Below, piece by piece: positions 7,351-15,906 of a DNA stretch of 32,332 bases. Origin of the DNA: a virus; IMG/VR virus record IMGVR_UViG_3300023179_000326, positions 1 through 32,332 of that record; one strand, given 5' to 3'. The position numbers and the translations under genes were made by a program. The notes beneath the pieces are model-generated. The model worked only from the letters and a program-made list of their open reading frames with translations. It searched no databases and was not told the origin of the DNA. The stretch's first letter is position 1. Every line of letters starts with the position of its first letter.

Positions 7351-8006
7351 TATTCTGCTAAAAACTTGGATTGACTTTGCATAAAATTTGAACTTTCAGG
7401 ATTAAGAAGTCCAGGTGATTTGTGAATGACCCAGATTGGCGCAACACCTAATTTCAATTTTTTTGCATTAGCGTCTATGCTACTTGCTATGTCATAATGG
7501 TGGAAGTCATAATTTTCGTTAAACTGCCATTTAGCTTTGAGTACGCGCTCGGTATTAACACTAATAAAAAGACCATCCAATATGGCTACTCTTGCAGGGG
7601 TAGGCCCAAAAGAGGTCATTGCAAACTGCTCATCTCTTATGTAGTGGGCTACTGCACCGCGTAATCTGCCGTTATGAAACCCACCACACATGAGATGCCA
7701 CAAAGCAGGTGCCTTAATAACTGGATCAACACCACCAGCTAATCCTACAATATCAAATTTTTTATGTGCGTCAATTAACTTCTCAATCGCATTCAAGTCA
7801 TCAACGTACACATCGTCATGCACGTACGTGATGGTGTCATACTCTTTGTTAAATTTATTTAGCGCTTCATTATACCTCTTGCTTAATCCAGTAGTGTTGT
7901 CTGCACAATACATCAAGTCTGCATCTTTTATTTTTATTAAAGATTTGTATGCTAATGTTTGTTCTGGTGTTTTGCTTCTGGTAGCAAAATAAAATAATAT
8001 TTTCAT
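7341..8006 (-). CDS. GT-A fold glycosyltransferase (family 2-like)
   Basis: A 221-residue protein with a small GT-A glycosyltransferase layout. A first strand, MKILFYFATRS, is followed by an SKRYNEAL helix and then the metal-binding motif HDDVYV (His63-Asp-Asp, equivalent to DxD). DGLFISV (an acceptor-side strand) and FHHYDIASS come later. The HDD...DGL...FHxYD order resembles the StrF-like branch of GT2. It would transfer a sugar from an activated nucleotide to an unknown acceptor. Its start overlaps the end of the class II amidotransferase by 4 nt, so the two are coupled. Acceptor unknown: DNA, virion protein or host glycan are all possible. Confidence 0.7.
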   Translation of the reverse strand: MKILFYFATRSKTPEQTLAYKSLIKIKDADLMYCADNTTGLSKRYNEALNKFNKEYDTITYVHDDVYVDDLNAIEKLIDAHKKFDIVGLAGGVDPVIKAPALWHLMCGGFHNGRLRGAVAHYIRDEQFAMTSFGPTPARVAILDGLFISVNTERVLKAKWQFNENYDFHHYDIASSIDANAKKLKLGVAPIWVIHKSPGLLNPESSNFMQSQSKFLAEYCN

Positions 8007-8689
8007 GGAGCAAAAAAAGGTGAGTTAGGTTTAAACTCACCAACAGAAGTTATACCTTCATTTGTGAGCAAATACAATACACCTTCTTTTAGTTCTTCAA
8101 AGTCCTTGTTAGGTAATGATGAAAAATCATTGGTGATTATGTTAGCATACAATGTGCTTCCTGATCTGGCTAGGTATGTATTTTTTGTACTGCCGTTATA
8201 AATCCATAAACCGAAGGTTCCTTCTAGCTTAGATAATACATTGCATATGCAAAATATTTCTCTGTGAGATTTAGTTGTTTTCTCGCAAACATGAAGTAGT
8301 CCAGGAATTACAGATGAATCGACTTCATTGTAGTAACTTTTAGCTAGTCCCTTTTTAAGCTGTTTATCATTTGTCAGGACACCGTTGTGCGCAACATTCC
8401 AATTACCGCAAACAAACGGATGTATAGTATCAGGTGTTGCTTTGCGCTTAGCACTTGTAGGTGCTTGTGTGTGCCCTAGGAAGAGATTGAAATCTGTAAT
8501 GTCCTTTTTAGTTTTCTTGTATTTTAATTGTAATCTGTTTGATAGCTTAATAATTCCAGGTGTTTTGATAATCGCATGTAGCTTGTTATCTGAGAACAAC
8601 CCGCCATAAGAAAATGTGCCTCTTTTCTTGTTTTGATCATACAGTTTAACGTATCTCTCAAAATCATTGGATCCAAATATGCCGCACAT
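8003..8689 (-). CDS. Class II glutamine amidotransferase (Ntn-hydrolase fold)
   Basis: A 228-residue stand-alone class II glutaminase domain that would release ammonia from glutamine with an N-terminal cysteine. The start is fixed by chemistry: MCGIFGS places the nucleophile Cys at position 2 after Met removal, so the in-frame ATG 63 nt upstream (a hydrophobic, membrane-like extension) is not the start. Other family signs are LGHTQAPTS, NWNVAHNGVLTN (the NG loop of the glutamine pocket), VDSSVI and LEGTFGLWIY. No synthase domain is fused, so a partner must take the ammonia. Candidates are the QueC 0.9 kb away or a sugar aminotransferase. It is coupled to the glycosyltransferase downstream. 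Confidence 0.85.
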   Translation of the reverse strand: MCGIFGSNDFERYVKLYDQNKKRGTFSYGGLFSDNKLHAIIKTPGIIKLSNRLQLKYKKTKKDITDFNLFLGHTQAPTSAKRKATPDTIHPFVCGNWNVAHNGVLTNDKQLKKGLAKSYYNEVDSSVIPGLLHVCEKTTKSHREIFCICNVLSKLEGTFGLWIYNGSTKNTYLARSGSTLYANIITNDFSSLPNKDFEELKEGVLYLLTNEGITSVGEFKPNSPFFAP

Positions 8690-8695
8690 ATATAG

Positions 8696-8701
8696 AATAT
8701 A
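8696..8701 (-). promoter_or_regulatory. Probable -10 box of the amidotransferase gene
   Basis: TATATT, then 6 nt and the ATG that encodes MCGIFG. No good -35 was found at 16-18 nt. It is listed because its spacing matches the other -10 boxes in the window. Confidence 0.35.
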
Positions 8702-8707
8702 TTGTAG

Positions 8708-8715
8708 TATAAATA
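8708..8715 (+). promoter_or_regulatory. T4-type late promoter
   Basis: An exact TATAAATA on the plus strand, 14 nt before the ATG at 8730, giving a predicted leader of about 9 nt. A second, 7/8 match (AATAAATA, 8715-8722) lies closer. The divergent amidotransferase starts only 40 nt away on the other strand. Confidence 0.6.
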
Positions 8716-8729
8716 ATAAATATTTCAAG

Positions 8730-9617
8730 ATGAATAAAGATTCAAAGCTCATATACGAACGTTATTTGCAGCATAAAAACAATGTTTTGCTTGAATATCC
8801 TATAGGTATGACTGGTGATATTGATGTTGAACCAGTAACAAAGAAAACTTTGCCAGGTCAAGGTAAAAAATATGGTGCAGGTGCAATAGCTATTGTAGCG
8901 CAACAAACAGGTGCCACAGAAGAAGATGTTGCAAGAGACATGGCGAGAACAATTTTAGATAATGTAGCTGAACGCAAGAAAGTTGGTGAAAAAGAGATAT
9001 TTTATTATCCTGGTGATCCAAAAACGTTCATTAATGAAATGGTTCCTATTTTTGTTCAAAAATATGGTGTGCCTGCTTCACAAGCTGGTTTTACTATCAA
9101 TTACATTTTAATATATCTTTTAAAGGCTGACAAAACTACCGGCGGTTTAAAGAAGTCCGGCGAACAACGTAAAGCAGAACGCGTACAAAAAATTAAAGCA
9201 GCTAAAACCAAGCCAGTAACAGTGTATGAGGTTAACAAAGCAGTTAAACTCAAAGACCCTGCACTTAACATAATTAAAAACGGGTTACCAGAAGAAGATG
9301 TACCTGAAAAAGAAATTTTGTCGGTAATTAAACAGGTAGCAGTTGAATACAACGATACCCCAGGATTAGACAAGTCCAAAATGCTTAAAATTAGCCCTAC
9401 AAAAGTGTTTGATTCTCTGGAACAAGCTGGTGTTTTAACTGCTAAAGAAGTTGCTCCTCAAGCTGAACCTGAAGCCGGCGTTGGAACCGGTGAAGTTGCA
9501 ACACCTGATGAAGAATTGCTGAGTGATTTGTCTGATGATAGAGAGTTTATTAACAAATACATTGATTTTCACGAGATGCCTGGCGATAAAGAATATATTA
9601 CTGATTACGGCAACTAA
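8730..9617 (+). CDS. Late protein of unknown function (295 aa)
   Basis: Unrecognised, 295 residues, Lys/Glu/Ala-rich. It begins MNKDSKLIYERYLQHKNN, an amphipathic helix like the leading helices of other late proteins here (28446, 29716, 31759). The middle (about 60-150) is helical with a PGDPKTFINEMVPIF motif. An acidic, probably disordered segment (about 245-275) precedes the C-terminus. An in-frame ATG at 8667 was rejected because it would run through the divergent amidotransferase start and the late promoter. A late promoter suggests a virion or assembly protein. It ends in a 20-nt tail-to-tail overlap with queC. Confidence 0.65.
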   Translation: MNKDSKLIYERYLQHKNNVLLEYPIGMTGDIDVEPVTKKTLPGQGKKYGAGAIAIVAQQTGATEEDVARDMARTILDNVAERKKVGEKEIFYYPGDPKTFINEMVPIFVQKYGVPASQAGFTINYILIYLLKADKTTGGLKKSGEQRKAERVQKIKAAKTKPVTVYEVNKAVKLKDPALNIIKNGLPEEDVPEKEILSVIKQVAVEYNDTPGLDKSKMLKISPTKVFDSLEQAGVLTAKEVAPQAEPEAGVGTGEVATPDEELLSDLSDDREFINKYIDFHEMPGDKEYITDYGN

Positions 9618-10356
9618 TCTGTTTGCACTTAAACTTAGCCCAAGGTATATTAATTTTATAGGGTAGTGGGTCTATGTATCCTGCATCGATAAATCCTTTT
9701 ATTCTCAAAGAGCAGGCAGTACATTCTCCGCAAGCTTGCTCTGCGCCCTCGTAACAAGTCCATGTTTGATTAAAGTTTACACCGTAATTGATACCTAATT
9801 TTACAATTTCTGCTTTTGATTTGTCAATAAGAGGAGCTAGTACTTTGATCTTGTTGCGTCGGTTTAACTCGCTTACTTTATTAATTTGAGTTAAAAATTC
9901 AGGGCTGCCATCCCAAAACCCTGCAACACTGTCGGCTTGTGCAGCCCCATGATAAACTGCACTTGCACCATAATTCTCTGCAATAGCTAGTGATATGCTT
10001 AGTAGCATCAAATTTCGATACGGCACATAATTTACAGTCTGAGGGTCACCCATAACATCTTTTGCCTTAGCAACTGCAATCTGGTTGTTAAGAAGTGAAG
10101 AAACTTGACAAATATCTTTAAAGAACGGCAATTTTATGTGTAAACTATCAACAGGTGAATCAACAGATTCAATCTGAAATGACGCGCAATTTATTTCTTT
10201 GTCACGGTGTTTTTGCCCGTAATCGTAATTAACAGTAATAATTCTATCATACCTACTTGCAGCTAAATGCAACAAGACAGTACTGTCCATTCCCCCAGAA
10301 ATGGGGACTACAGCTTTACTCGACGGGCTCTTCTTCGTTTTGCGCTTCATTTGCAT
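9598..10356 (-). CDS. queC: 7-cyano-7-deazaguanine synthase (QueC)
   Basis: A 252-residue QueC, the ATP-dependent enzyme that turns 7-carboxy-7-deazaguanine plus ammonia into preQ0. The PP-loop SGGMDS is at residues 20-25. NYDYGQKHRDKE matches the family's tyrosine/His region and VPYRNLMLLS follows. TWTCYEG and the C-terminal zinc motif CGECTACSLR give the four cysteines (Cys...CxxCxxC). In phages QueC usually serves DNA protection by 7-deazaguanine modification, but FolE, QueD, QueE and the DNA-inserting DpdA are not in this window. The first 41 nt overlap the end of uvsX, so it is expressed with the recombinase. Met3 is an alternative start. Confidence 0.92.
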   Translation of the reverse strand: MQMKRKTKKSPSSKAVVPISGGMDSTVLLHLAASRYDRIITVNYDYGQKHRDKEINCASFQIESVDSPVDSLHIKLPFFKDICQVSSLLNNQIAVAKAKDVMGDPQTVNYVPYRNLMLLSISLAIAENYGASAVYHGAAQADSVAGFWDGSPEFLTQINKVSELNRRNKIKVLAPLIDKSKAEIVKLGINYGVNFNQTWTCYEGAEQACGECTACSLRIKGFIDAGYIDPLPYKINIPWAKFKCKQISCRNQ

Positions 10357-11434
10357 TATATTTGTATTCTTCAGCTAAGCGCTTGTCGAGTTCAGGTATA
10401 ATGAATTCCTCGTAGAAAGCGGGGTCTTTTGCAAATGTCTTTGCATACCCAAGTTTATCGCCTTTCTTGTACTTGCCGCCAGTAACACCAACAGTGTATG
10501 TTGCACCATTTTGTTCAACGATGCCTCTTGCTGCTGCCATGCCAAGCAAACCACTATACTTGTTCAGACCGGTTTTAAAAGACAAATACATTTCTGTTTC
10601 TAAGAATGGTGGCAAAAAGCGATTCTTAACAGTTAAAGCTCTCAGAGTTGTGCCGCTGTACTTGTTTGCTTCAGCTAGCTTCTTGTCTTCAGCATCCATG
10701 GAATCACCTTCACCTTCTTTTTCATGTCGTTTAGCTAGTTGAACGAGAATACTAGCCATGTACACAGGTCCTGAGCCGCCAGCTTGATTCTTAACAAGGC
10801 TCGGAAACATGGCAGCAGGGTCATCATATGTATGATTAGTGAACAATATGGTAACGCCAGCTTTAGCAGCTTTAAATGTCAAGGTACGGAACATGCTTTT
10901 TAAAGATTTCGCGCGAAGTCCCATGTCTGCTGCTGATTTGTCTTTAGCAACATCATCAAGCTCTTTTTGTGAGGCAAGATTACCTAGACTGTCAATGCTA
11001 ATAATAAATTTACCTCTTGCATCATTTTCAATGATGCTGTCTAAGAGGGCACTAATTTGATTGCGACACTGATCAATTGTATCAACAGGGACATACTTGA
11101 CGTTCTCAGGATCTAGACCGACCCCTTTAGTACTGTTTTCATCAATAGCAATTTCAGTATCAAATATGACTGGTGTAATACCTCGCTTCTGAGCAGTCGC
11201 GAGAATTTTGTTTACAATAAATGTCTTGCCTGTTTGACTGGGGCCAGAGAAGCCTGTAATTCTACCTTTAGGAACTCCGCCACCGCGGCAACTCCCACCA
11301 AGAATAGCGTTTAATGCATAACAACCTGTATCAAACCATTCATCTACTTTGGATAATGCATTTTCATTTAGAAATGAAGCTTCACTGTTTAGCTTGTCAA
11401 GTGAAGCAAATATTTTGTTAAGATCTTTGCTCAT
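10316..11434 (-). CDS. uvsX: Recombinase UvsX (RecA family)
   Basis: A 372-residue homologue of T4 UvsX (391 aa), which forms filaments on single-stranded DNA and drives strand exchange for recombination-dependent replication. The core begins at about residue 35 (DEWFDTGCYALNAILGG). Walker A is GPSQTGKT (64-71), with Gln in place of the common Ser/Glu. The catalytic-Glu strand is VIFDTEIAID, Walker B is FIISIDSLGNL, and the DNA-loop region ends in FTNHTYDD. The C-terminal tail is acidic (NEAQNEEEPVE), as in other UvsX/RecA proteins. Partner UvsY is probably encoded at 28020-28409. Confidence 0.93.
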   Translation of the reverse strand: MSKDLNKIFASLDKLNSEASFLNENALSKVDEWFDTGCYALNAILGGSCRGGGVPKGRITGFSGPSQTGKTFIVNKILATAQKRGITPVIFDTEIAIDENSTKGVGLDPENVKYVPVDTIDQCRNQISALLDSIIENDARGKFIISIDSLGNLASQKELDDVAKDKSAADMGLRAKSLKSMFRTLTFKAAKAGVTILFTNHTYDDPAAMFPSLVKNQAGGSGPVYMASILVQLAKRHEKEGEGDSMDAEDKKLAEANKYSGTTLRALTVKNRFLPPFLETEMYLSFKTGLNKYSGLLGMAAARGIVEQNGATYTVGVTGGKYKKGDKLGYAKTFAKDPAFYEEFIIPELDKRLAEEYKYNANEAQNEEEPVE

Positions 11435-11440
11435 AGTCCT

Positions 11441-11468
11441 AGTATACTTGAATTGATGAGGAATTCAA
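11441..11468 (-). promoter_or_regulatory. Sigma70-like promoter of uvsX
   Basis: TTGAAT (11468-11463), 16 nt spacer, TATACT (11446-11441), then AGGACT and the ATG. The predicted leader is 0-2 nt, so the AGGA next to the ATG is too close and probably untranscribed as a Shine-Dalgarno. Confidence 0.5.
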
Positions 11469-11471
11469 CAA

Positions 11472-11837
11472 TTATTCTTTATCGTCAAAAAGCTTGACAA
11501 CCTTTTCCTTGGGCTGTGAAGCAGGAACAGCTGCAGAAAACAATTTATGATACTGATCAATGAGACGAGCATCATTGTCTACATCTTCACCAAGTACAAT
11601 ATTAGAAGCGTTAAACTTCCAAACAGTACCGTTAGCTCTGGACTTTTCACCGATGAACTCTCTGAAGTAAAGTGGGATGGTCTGAACATTAAGTTGACCT
11701 TGTTGAGTGGGCTGCACATGGATAATTGCAGGGTTTTTTACTGTTAAATAGCTGGTGTCGCTCTTAACAAGCTCTCCAATAATGGTGCGGCCAATGTGGT
11801 CAATAAATGTTACTACTGTAGATTCTTTCTTGCTCAT
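11472..11837 (-). CDS. Conserved-looking small protein upstream of uvsX (121 aa)
   Basis: A 121-residue, beta-rich protein. An N-terminal strand series (VVTFIDHIGRTIIGELVKSD, then YLTVKNPAIIHVQP) resembles a small barrel of the Sm/SH3 type, followed by LNVQTIPLYFREFI and a tail ending EKVVKLFDDKE. I do not know a function. The Sm-like reading is a weak inference from strand pattern. It lies 37 nt upstream of uvsX on the same strand and has its own -10 box, divergent from the large plus-strand block. Confidence 0.6.
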   Translation of the reverse strand: MSKKESTVVTFIDHIGRTIIGELVKSDTSYLTVKNPAIIHVQPTQQGQLNVQTIPLYFREFIGEKSRANGTVWKFNASNIVLGEDVDNDARLIDQYHKLFSAAVPASQPKEKVVKLFDDKE

Positions 11838-11845
11838 ATCTATAT

Positions 11846-11851
11846 GTTATA
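11846..11851 (-). promoter_or_regulatory. Probable -10 box of the 121-aa gene
   Basis: TATAAC with 8 nt to the ATG. The -35 is poor (TTGCAA at 14 nt). Confidence 0.35.
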
Positions 11852-11883
11852 CATACGTATCGATATTGCAACATGTAAAATTA

Positions 11884-11891
11884 AATAAATA
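11884..11891 (+). promoter_or_regulatory. Late promoter (7 of 8 match)
   Basis: AATAAATA ending 4 nt before the ATG at 11896. It would give a leaderless mRNA for the large Thr/Pro-rich protein. Confidence 0.5.
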
Positions 11892-11895
11892 ATAT

Positions 11896-14800
11896 ATGGC
11901 CTACAGGTATAATCAGCCGCATTACCGTAAAGCTTCTAATCCTAAAATTCCTAATTTTAGAGAGATTGACAGGCAAAAGAGGCAGAACTGGGGTATTGTA
12001 AAAAATGTAAACTCTTATCTAGCAAGTATTGATGGGCATGCAGTTCTGAAAAACTTGCTTCCACAGGTTGATTTACCAGAAGATTACACAGTTTCACCAG
12101 AAACAGAAGAGCGTAACGGTGGTCCTCTCACCATGATTGTTAGAGGTGTTGCTTCTTTTTATGTGCACCCTCTAGGGTCAGAATTCACACTAAAATTAGG
12201 TTATTTGCATGCATACACGTTAAGATTGCGCGTTGTAATGAATCCAGTAGATGTTGCTTATCCTTACATAGCTGTAACACTTGCGGATGGCAGTACTGAT
12301 GTGATAAAAGAAGGTGAAACTTTACCAATACAAATAACTGGTACCTCAGATGTGTATTTGGTGAAATATGTTTTGAATACAGGTGGTTTGAGTGTTGTTA
12401 CTGTACGTGAAAGCAATCAACCAGAGCCAATCTTGCCTCCTATAGAAGGTAGATTTTTTGTAACTTCAACGCCTTCACAAACACCAACATTAACCCCCAC
12501 AGAAACATTTCATGTCACACGCACAGTTACTGTCACACAAACTGTTACTTTATCTTATTCAAGAACGCCTACCGGTACACCGCCTCCACCACCTTCACCT
12601 ACACCAACAACAACATTTACAATTACGCCTACATTGACACGCACAGTTACTAGAACAGCTACACCCACGCAAACACGGACCCCTACCTACACACCTACTA
12701 ATACTCAGACTGTAACACCTACAAACACTTTCACTCAAACAGAAACTTCTACTCAAACTCCTACACCGACCCCTACACAAACAGTTACTCCAACAAACAC
12801 TGAAACGCCCACTTTAACGCCTACAGAAACGGTGACAGCTACTGTAACAGATACACCGACTCCGACACCCACGCAAACCGTTACACCTAGTAAAACCCCT
12901 ACTCAAACACCTACACCAACAGTGACAAGCACGCAAACTGTGACACCGTCTCCTACAAGTTTGTATGTGATTTTAGGTGATGGTGCATCAAGTTACGGTA
13001 CAACATGGGTGTCTGGAAGTAATTTTGGTAGCGGCATGGGTGCATGGAACATATATGGTGCATCAAATACTGGTGCATTTATTGCTAATGCATCTAATTC
13101 TGGTTATTTAAACACATTAGCTTTGGGTACTGCTGCATGGGGGTTGTCAGGCGCAGGTGCTGGTAATTATATTAACGCAGAAAGAACTTTGCTAACGGCT
13201 TTAACAGCGGGCGAAACGTTTTACATTGAGCTGGGCGCCTGGTTTACTAATGGTAACAAAGGTATAGATCTTTACTCTGGCGCCTCTTTTAATAACAATG
13301 ACAAACTTATTAATTTTAACATAGGTGCTGGTAGTTATTTTGTAGGGTCTACAGCTCTTAACTTTGGTTACCAAGGCAATTCGACATTTAAGCTGTATGC
13401 AGTTCAAAAAGAAGAATCATTAATGTTGTATGTTTCTAGAGGTAATCAGTTGTCTTCTTTTGATTTACCGGCATCCGTAAACGGAAGCGCCAAATTATCA
13501 AGATTTAAATTGTATTGTGGGGAAACAGATAACGATCAAATACAAAATGCATTGTTAGCTAACAACATTGAGATTTACAGAGATCGGCTAATTCCAACCC
13601 TAACACCAACGCCTACTAACACAAACACACCTACACCAACGCCTACTAACACAAACACATCTACACCTACAAATACAACCACACCAACGCTTACGCGTAC
13701 TGTTACACCTTCTAATACCCCAACAATTTCACTTACAACAACAGAACAATATTTTGTTCAAGGTGATGTTGCAAGTAATTATGGTGGTGTCTGGAACAAT
13801 GGTGACAATTATGGAACTGGTTTGAATGCATGGAACTTGTATACTCAGGGCAGTTCTTCTGGGTACAAGATAGTAAACCCGCAAGACTTGCAATACACTG
13901 GTTTAGGTACTGCTGCATGGTGCATGAGTGGGTTCAACGGTCAATATGTTAATGGTGAACGCACTTTAAAGCTTCCTCTTATTACTGGAGAACGTTTTGA
14001 AATAGACTTGAGTGTGTGGTTCACTAACGGCAATAAAGGCATAGATTTGTATGCTAACGGTTTCAGTGGTAATGACAAATTAATTACATTCAATGTGGGT
14101 GGGGGTACATATTATGTTGGTAATACTGCATTGGAAATTTTTGAATATCAAGAAAAATCTACATTTAAAATAATTGCAGTTCAACAAGACACTTCATTGT
14201 TATTAACTGTGTCCCGTGGCAATAAATTGTCTGCTTTTACAATACCAGCTGCTAATAATGGCAGTGCTGCATTAGACCGTTTCAAATTGTATTGTGGTGG
14301 TACAGACAATAATGCACGAGAAAATGTACTGTTAGCTAATAATATCGCTGTGTATGTTGATAAATTACGGCCTACACCAACTTACACCCCTACCGGCACT
14401 CCGCCGCCTACACCTACTAATACTAAGCCTACACCTACACCTACACAGACTTCTACTAATACCCCTACCATCTCTTTGACACGTACAGTTACAAGAACAG
14501 CTACACCAGCAATTGTTGATGTTCAAGATGAAGCTAAGAACTATCGTACACCCACACCTACACCTACGCGTACTGCAACAGTGGCTTTTGTTAATGTTCA
14601 GGATGAAGCTAAAAATTATCTTACACCAACACCTACTTTGACTAATACACCGGTAACTCCGACGCCCACAGTTACACCCACTTTGACTCAAACTAATACT
14701 ACAACCCCAACACTGACTTATACTGTCATGACTCCAACACCAACACTGCCTCAAGCAGTGTATATAGATACGTTGGAATATTTTCTTTTAGTCCCTGGTT

Positions 14801-15867
14801 TGTTTAACGGTAAAGTGCAGTATAATTCCCCAACGACTAATCGTTGGATAAGATGGAACAGTGCGCTTTCCATATGGGAATGCTTGAATGCTGATCTTAT
14901 TACTAGGCGTACTTACAGTACTTCTATATTAACCGTTGAAATTTTTGATGGGTCACAACCTTGGCATTATAGTTGGATTAGTATACAATGTTACCCAGGA
15001 TACGGTCCTTTTTGGGCTACAACACCTACACCTACTAATACACCGACAACATCTGTTACGAGAACACCGACTCCCACAAGCACGCCTACCTTGACACGCA
15101 CACCTGGGCTGCCAGAAGCAAGAGGCTTGAGACTTCGTGAAGTATTCCTGCCCGCCACTGAAAATATATATCTCTTTCAAGAAGATGTAACTACGCTTAT
15201 CAACGGGCGACCTATTTGGAAGCATAATGCATCACCTGCATTGTTTCAGATGTATTGGCGGGCAGTGAGTGGGCCGAGCGGCCAATGGGTATTACAGAGA
15301 CTTTCTCCATTAGTTGCAATTGCAGATACTAACATGCCGTTTACTCCTGGGTTAGTGGATCCTTGGCAATTTGCTTGGGTTACTACAAATTATGATGCTA
15401 CACTCCCTCCTAACTTGAGACAGGTTTTAGAAGGGTACGGGTCAATATTGCCTATCCCTACAACAACACCGACTGTGACAAGAACATTGACTTCTACACT
15501 GACATTGACTCCTACTGTAACTTTGACTCAATCTGTCACATTAACGCCTACACCTACAATTAATGCCGTTAACAATGCTTATTGTGTGAGCGGTATAACA
15601 ACAAAGCCAGAGTTGAATGGTACATATTATAAAAATTCCGGAACATATTATGATTTACGGTTTACAAAGATTAATAATGATGGCAGCAGATACAGTATTA
15701 TTATGCCTCCACCATATGATGCATGGTACATTCAAAATGCTGATACTGGTGAAAATTATTACACAAGCAACAATTTAGTCATTGGTAACAATGCATTAGT
15801 ACCAGCTGCCGGTTGGATGCCCAAGAACAGTGGTGAAACAGTCACAGTTACTGCAGGTACTTGCTAG
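11896..15867 (+). CDS. Large Thr/Pro-rich modular protein, probable fibre or adhesin (1323 aa)
   Basis: A mosaic of globular domains joined by long TPTPT/TQTVTPT linkers. The N-terminal domain (about 1-185) begins [13 protein letters not shown] and is probably the anchor. Linker 1 covers about 190-355. Two copies of a beta-rich domain of about 210 residues follow (about 356-566 and 614-825). They share [28 protein letters not shown]-x-TDN and LLANNI, a jelly-roll or lectin-like pattern. Then come two NxxQDEAKNY motifs within linkers (about 875 and 900), a Trp-rich segment (about 953-1042), another beta domain (about 1072-1185) and a C-terminal domain with [19 protein letters not shown]. No signal peptide or membrane segment is present. 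A late promoter precedes it. A receptor-binding or decoration role is inferred. Confidence 0.75.
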   Translation: MAYRYNQPHYRKASNPKIPNFREIDRQKRQNWGIVKNVNSYLASIDGHAVLKNLLPQVDLPEDYTVSPETEERNGGPLTMIVRGVASFYVHPLGSEFTLKLGYLHAYTLRLRVVMNPVDVAYPYIAVTLADGSTDVIKEGETLPIQITGTSDVYLVKYVLNTGGLSVVTVRESNQPEPILPPIEGRFFVTSTPSQTPTLTPTETFHVTRTVTVTQTVTLSYSRTPTGTPPPPPSPTPTTTFTITPTLTRTVTRTATPTQTRTPTYTPTNTQTVTPTNTFTQTETSTQTPTPTPTQTVTPTNTETPTLTPTETVTATVTDTPTPTPTQTVTPSKTPTQTPTPTVTSTQTVTPSPTSLYVILGDGASSYGTTWVSGSNFGSGMGAWNIYGASNTGAFIANASNSGYLNTLALGTAAWGLSGAGAGNYINAERTLLTALTAGETFYIELGAWFTNGNKGIDLYSGASFNNNDKLINFNIGAGSYFVGSTALNFGYQGNSTFKLYAVQKEESLMLYVSRGNQLSSFDLPASVNGSAKLSRFKLYCGETDNDQIQNALLANNIEIYRDRLIPTLTPTPTNTNTPTPTPTNTNTSTPTNTTTPTLTRTVTPSNTPTISLTTTEQYFVQGDVASNYGGVWNNGDNYGTGLNAWNLYTQGSSSGYKIVNPQDLQYTGLGTAAWCMSGFNGQYVNGERTLKLPLITGERFEIDLSVWFTNGNKGIDLYANGFSGNDKLITFNVGGGTYYVGNTALEIFEYQEKSTFKIIAVQQDTSLLLTVSRGNKLSAFTIPAANNGSAALDRFKLYCGGTDNNARENVLLANNIAVYVDKLRPTPTYTPTGTPPPTPTNTKPTPTPTQTSTNTPTISLTRTVTRTATPAIVDVQDEAKNYRTPTPTPTRTATVAFVNVQDEAKNYLTPTPTLTNTPVTPTPTVTPTLTQTNTTTPTLTYTVMTPTPTLPQAVYIDTLEYFLLVPGLFNGKVQYNSPTTNRWIRWNSALSIWECLNADLITRRTYSTSILTVEIFDGSQPWHYSWISIQCYPGYGPFWATTPTPTNTPTTSVTRTPTPTSTPTLTRTPGLPEARGLRLREVFLPATENIYLFQEDVTTLINGRPIWKHNASPALFQMYWRAVSGPSGQWVLQRLSPLVAIADTNMPFTPGLVDPWQFAWVTTNYDATLPPNLRQVLEGYGSILPIPTTTPTVTRTLTSTLTLTPTVTLTQSVTLTPTPTINAVNNAYCVSGITTKPELNGTYYKNSGTYYDLRFTKINNDGSRYSIIMPPPYDAWYIQNADTGENYYTSNNLVIGNNALVPAAGWMPKNSGETVTVTAGTC
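12961..13590 (+). repeat. Duplicated beta domain, copy 1 (within the 1323-aa gene)
   Basis: The first copy of a duplicated domain of about 210 residues. It shares with copy 2 the ordered motifs [38 protein letters not shown] and RFKLYCG. DNA identity has drifted (for example aatggtaacaaaggt against aacggcaataaaggc), so the duplication is old and maintained at protein level. Confidence 0.75.
13603..13662 (+). repeat. 30-bp direct tandem repeat, two units
   Basis: Two adjacent 30-bp units (13603-13632 and 13633-13662) differing at a single base near the end. They encode [10 protein letters not shown] and [10 protein letters not shown] in the linker between the two beta domains. The near identity contrasts with the varied codons of the rest of the linkers and points to recent slippage. 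Confidence 0.8.
13736..14370 (+). repeat. Duplicated beta domain, copy 2 (within the 1323-aa gene)
   Basis: The second copy of the domain described at 12961-13590, with the same motif order ([35 protein letters not shown]). Confidence 0.75.
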
Positions 15868-15906
15868 TAAAACACACTTAAAAATTTACTAAATATTGTA
15901 TATACT

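Noticed and set aside
8667-8729. Upstream ATG extending the 295-aa late protein
   Set aside because: It would overlap the start of the divergent amidotransferase and run through the TATAAATA promoter. MNKDSKLIYERYL at 8730 has the expected late-protein N-terminus.
8690-8752. N-terminal extension of the amidotransferase with a membrane-like helix, starting at an ATG at 8752
   Set aside because: A class II glutaminase needs Cys at position 2 (MCGIFG). The extension also crosses the late promoter and the start of the divergent gene.
12467-12957. CRISPR array or microsatellite at the TPT-coding stretches
   Set aside because: No constant repeat with unique spacers. The periodicity is that of codons for Thr-Pro, with freely varying third bases, inside an intact gene.
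14365-14754. Cys/Arg-rich open frames on the minus strand opposite the Thr/Pro linkers (also at 12595-12780 and 14953-15225)
   Set aside because: They are mirror readings of ACN-CCN repeats and their composition follows directly from the TPT linkers. No start signals or recognisable folds.
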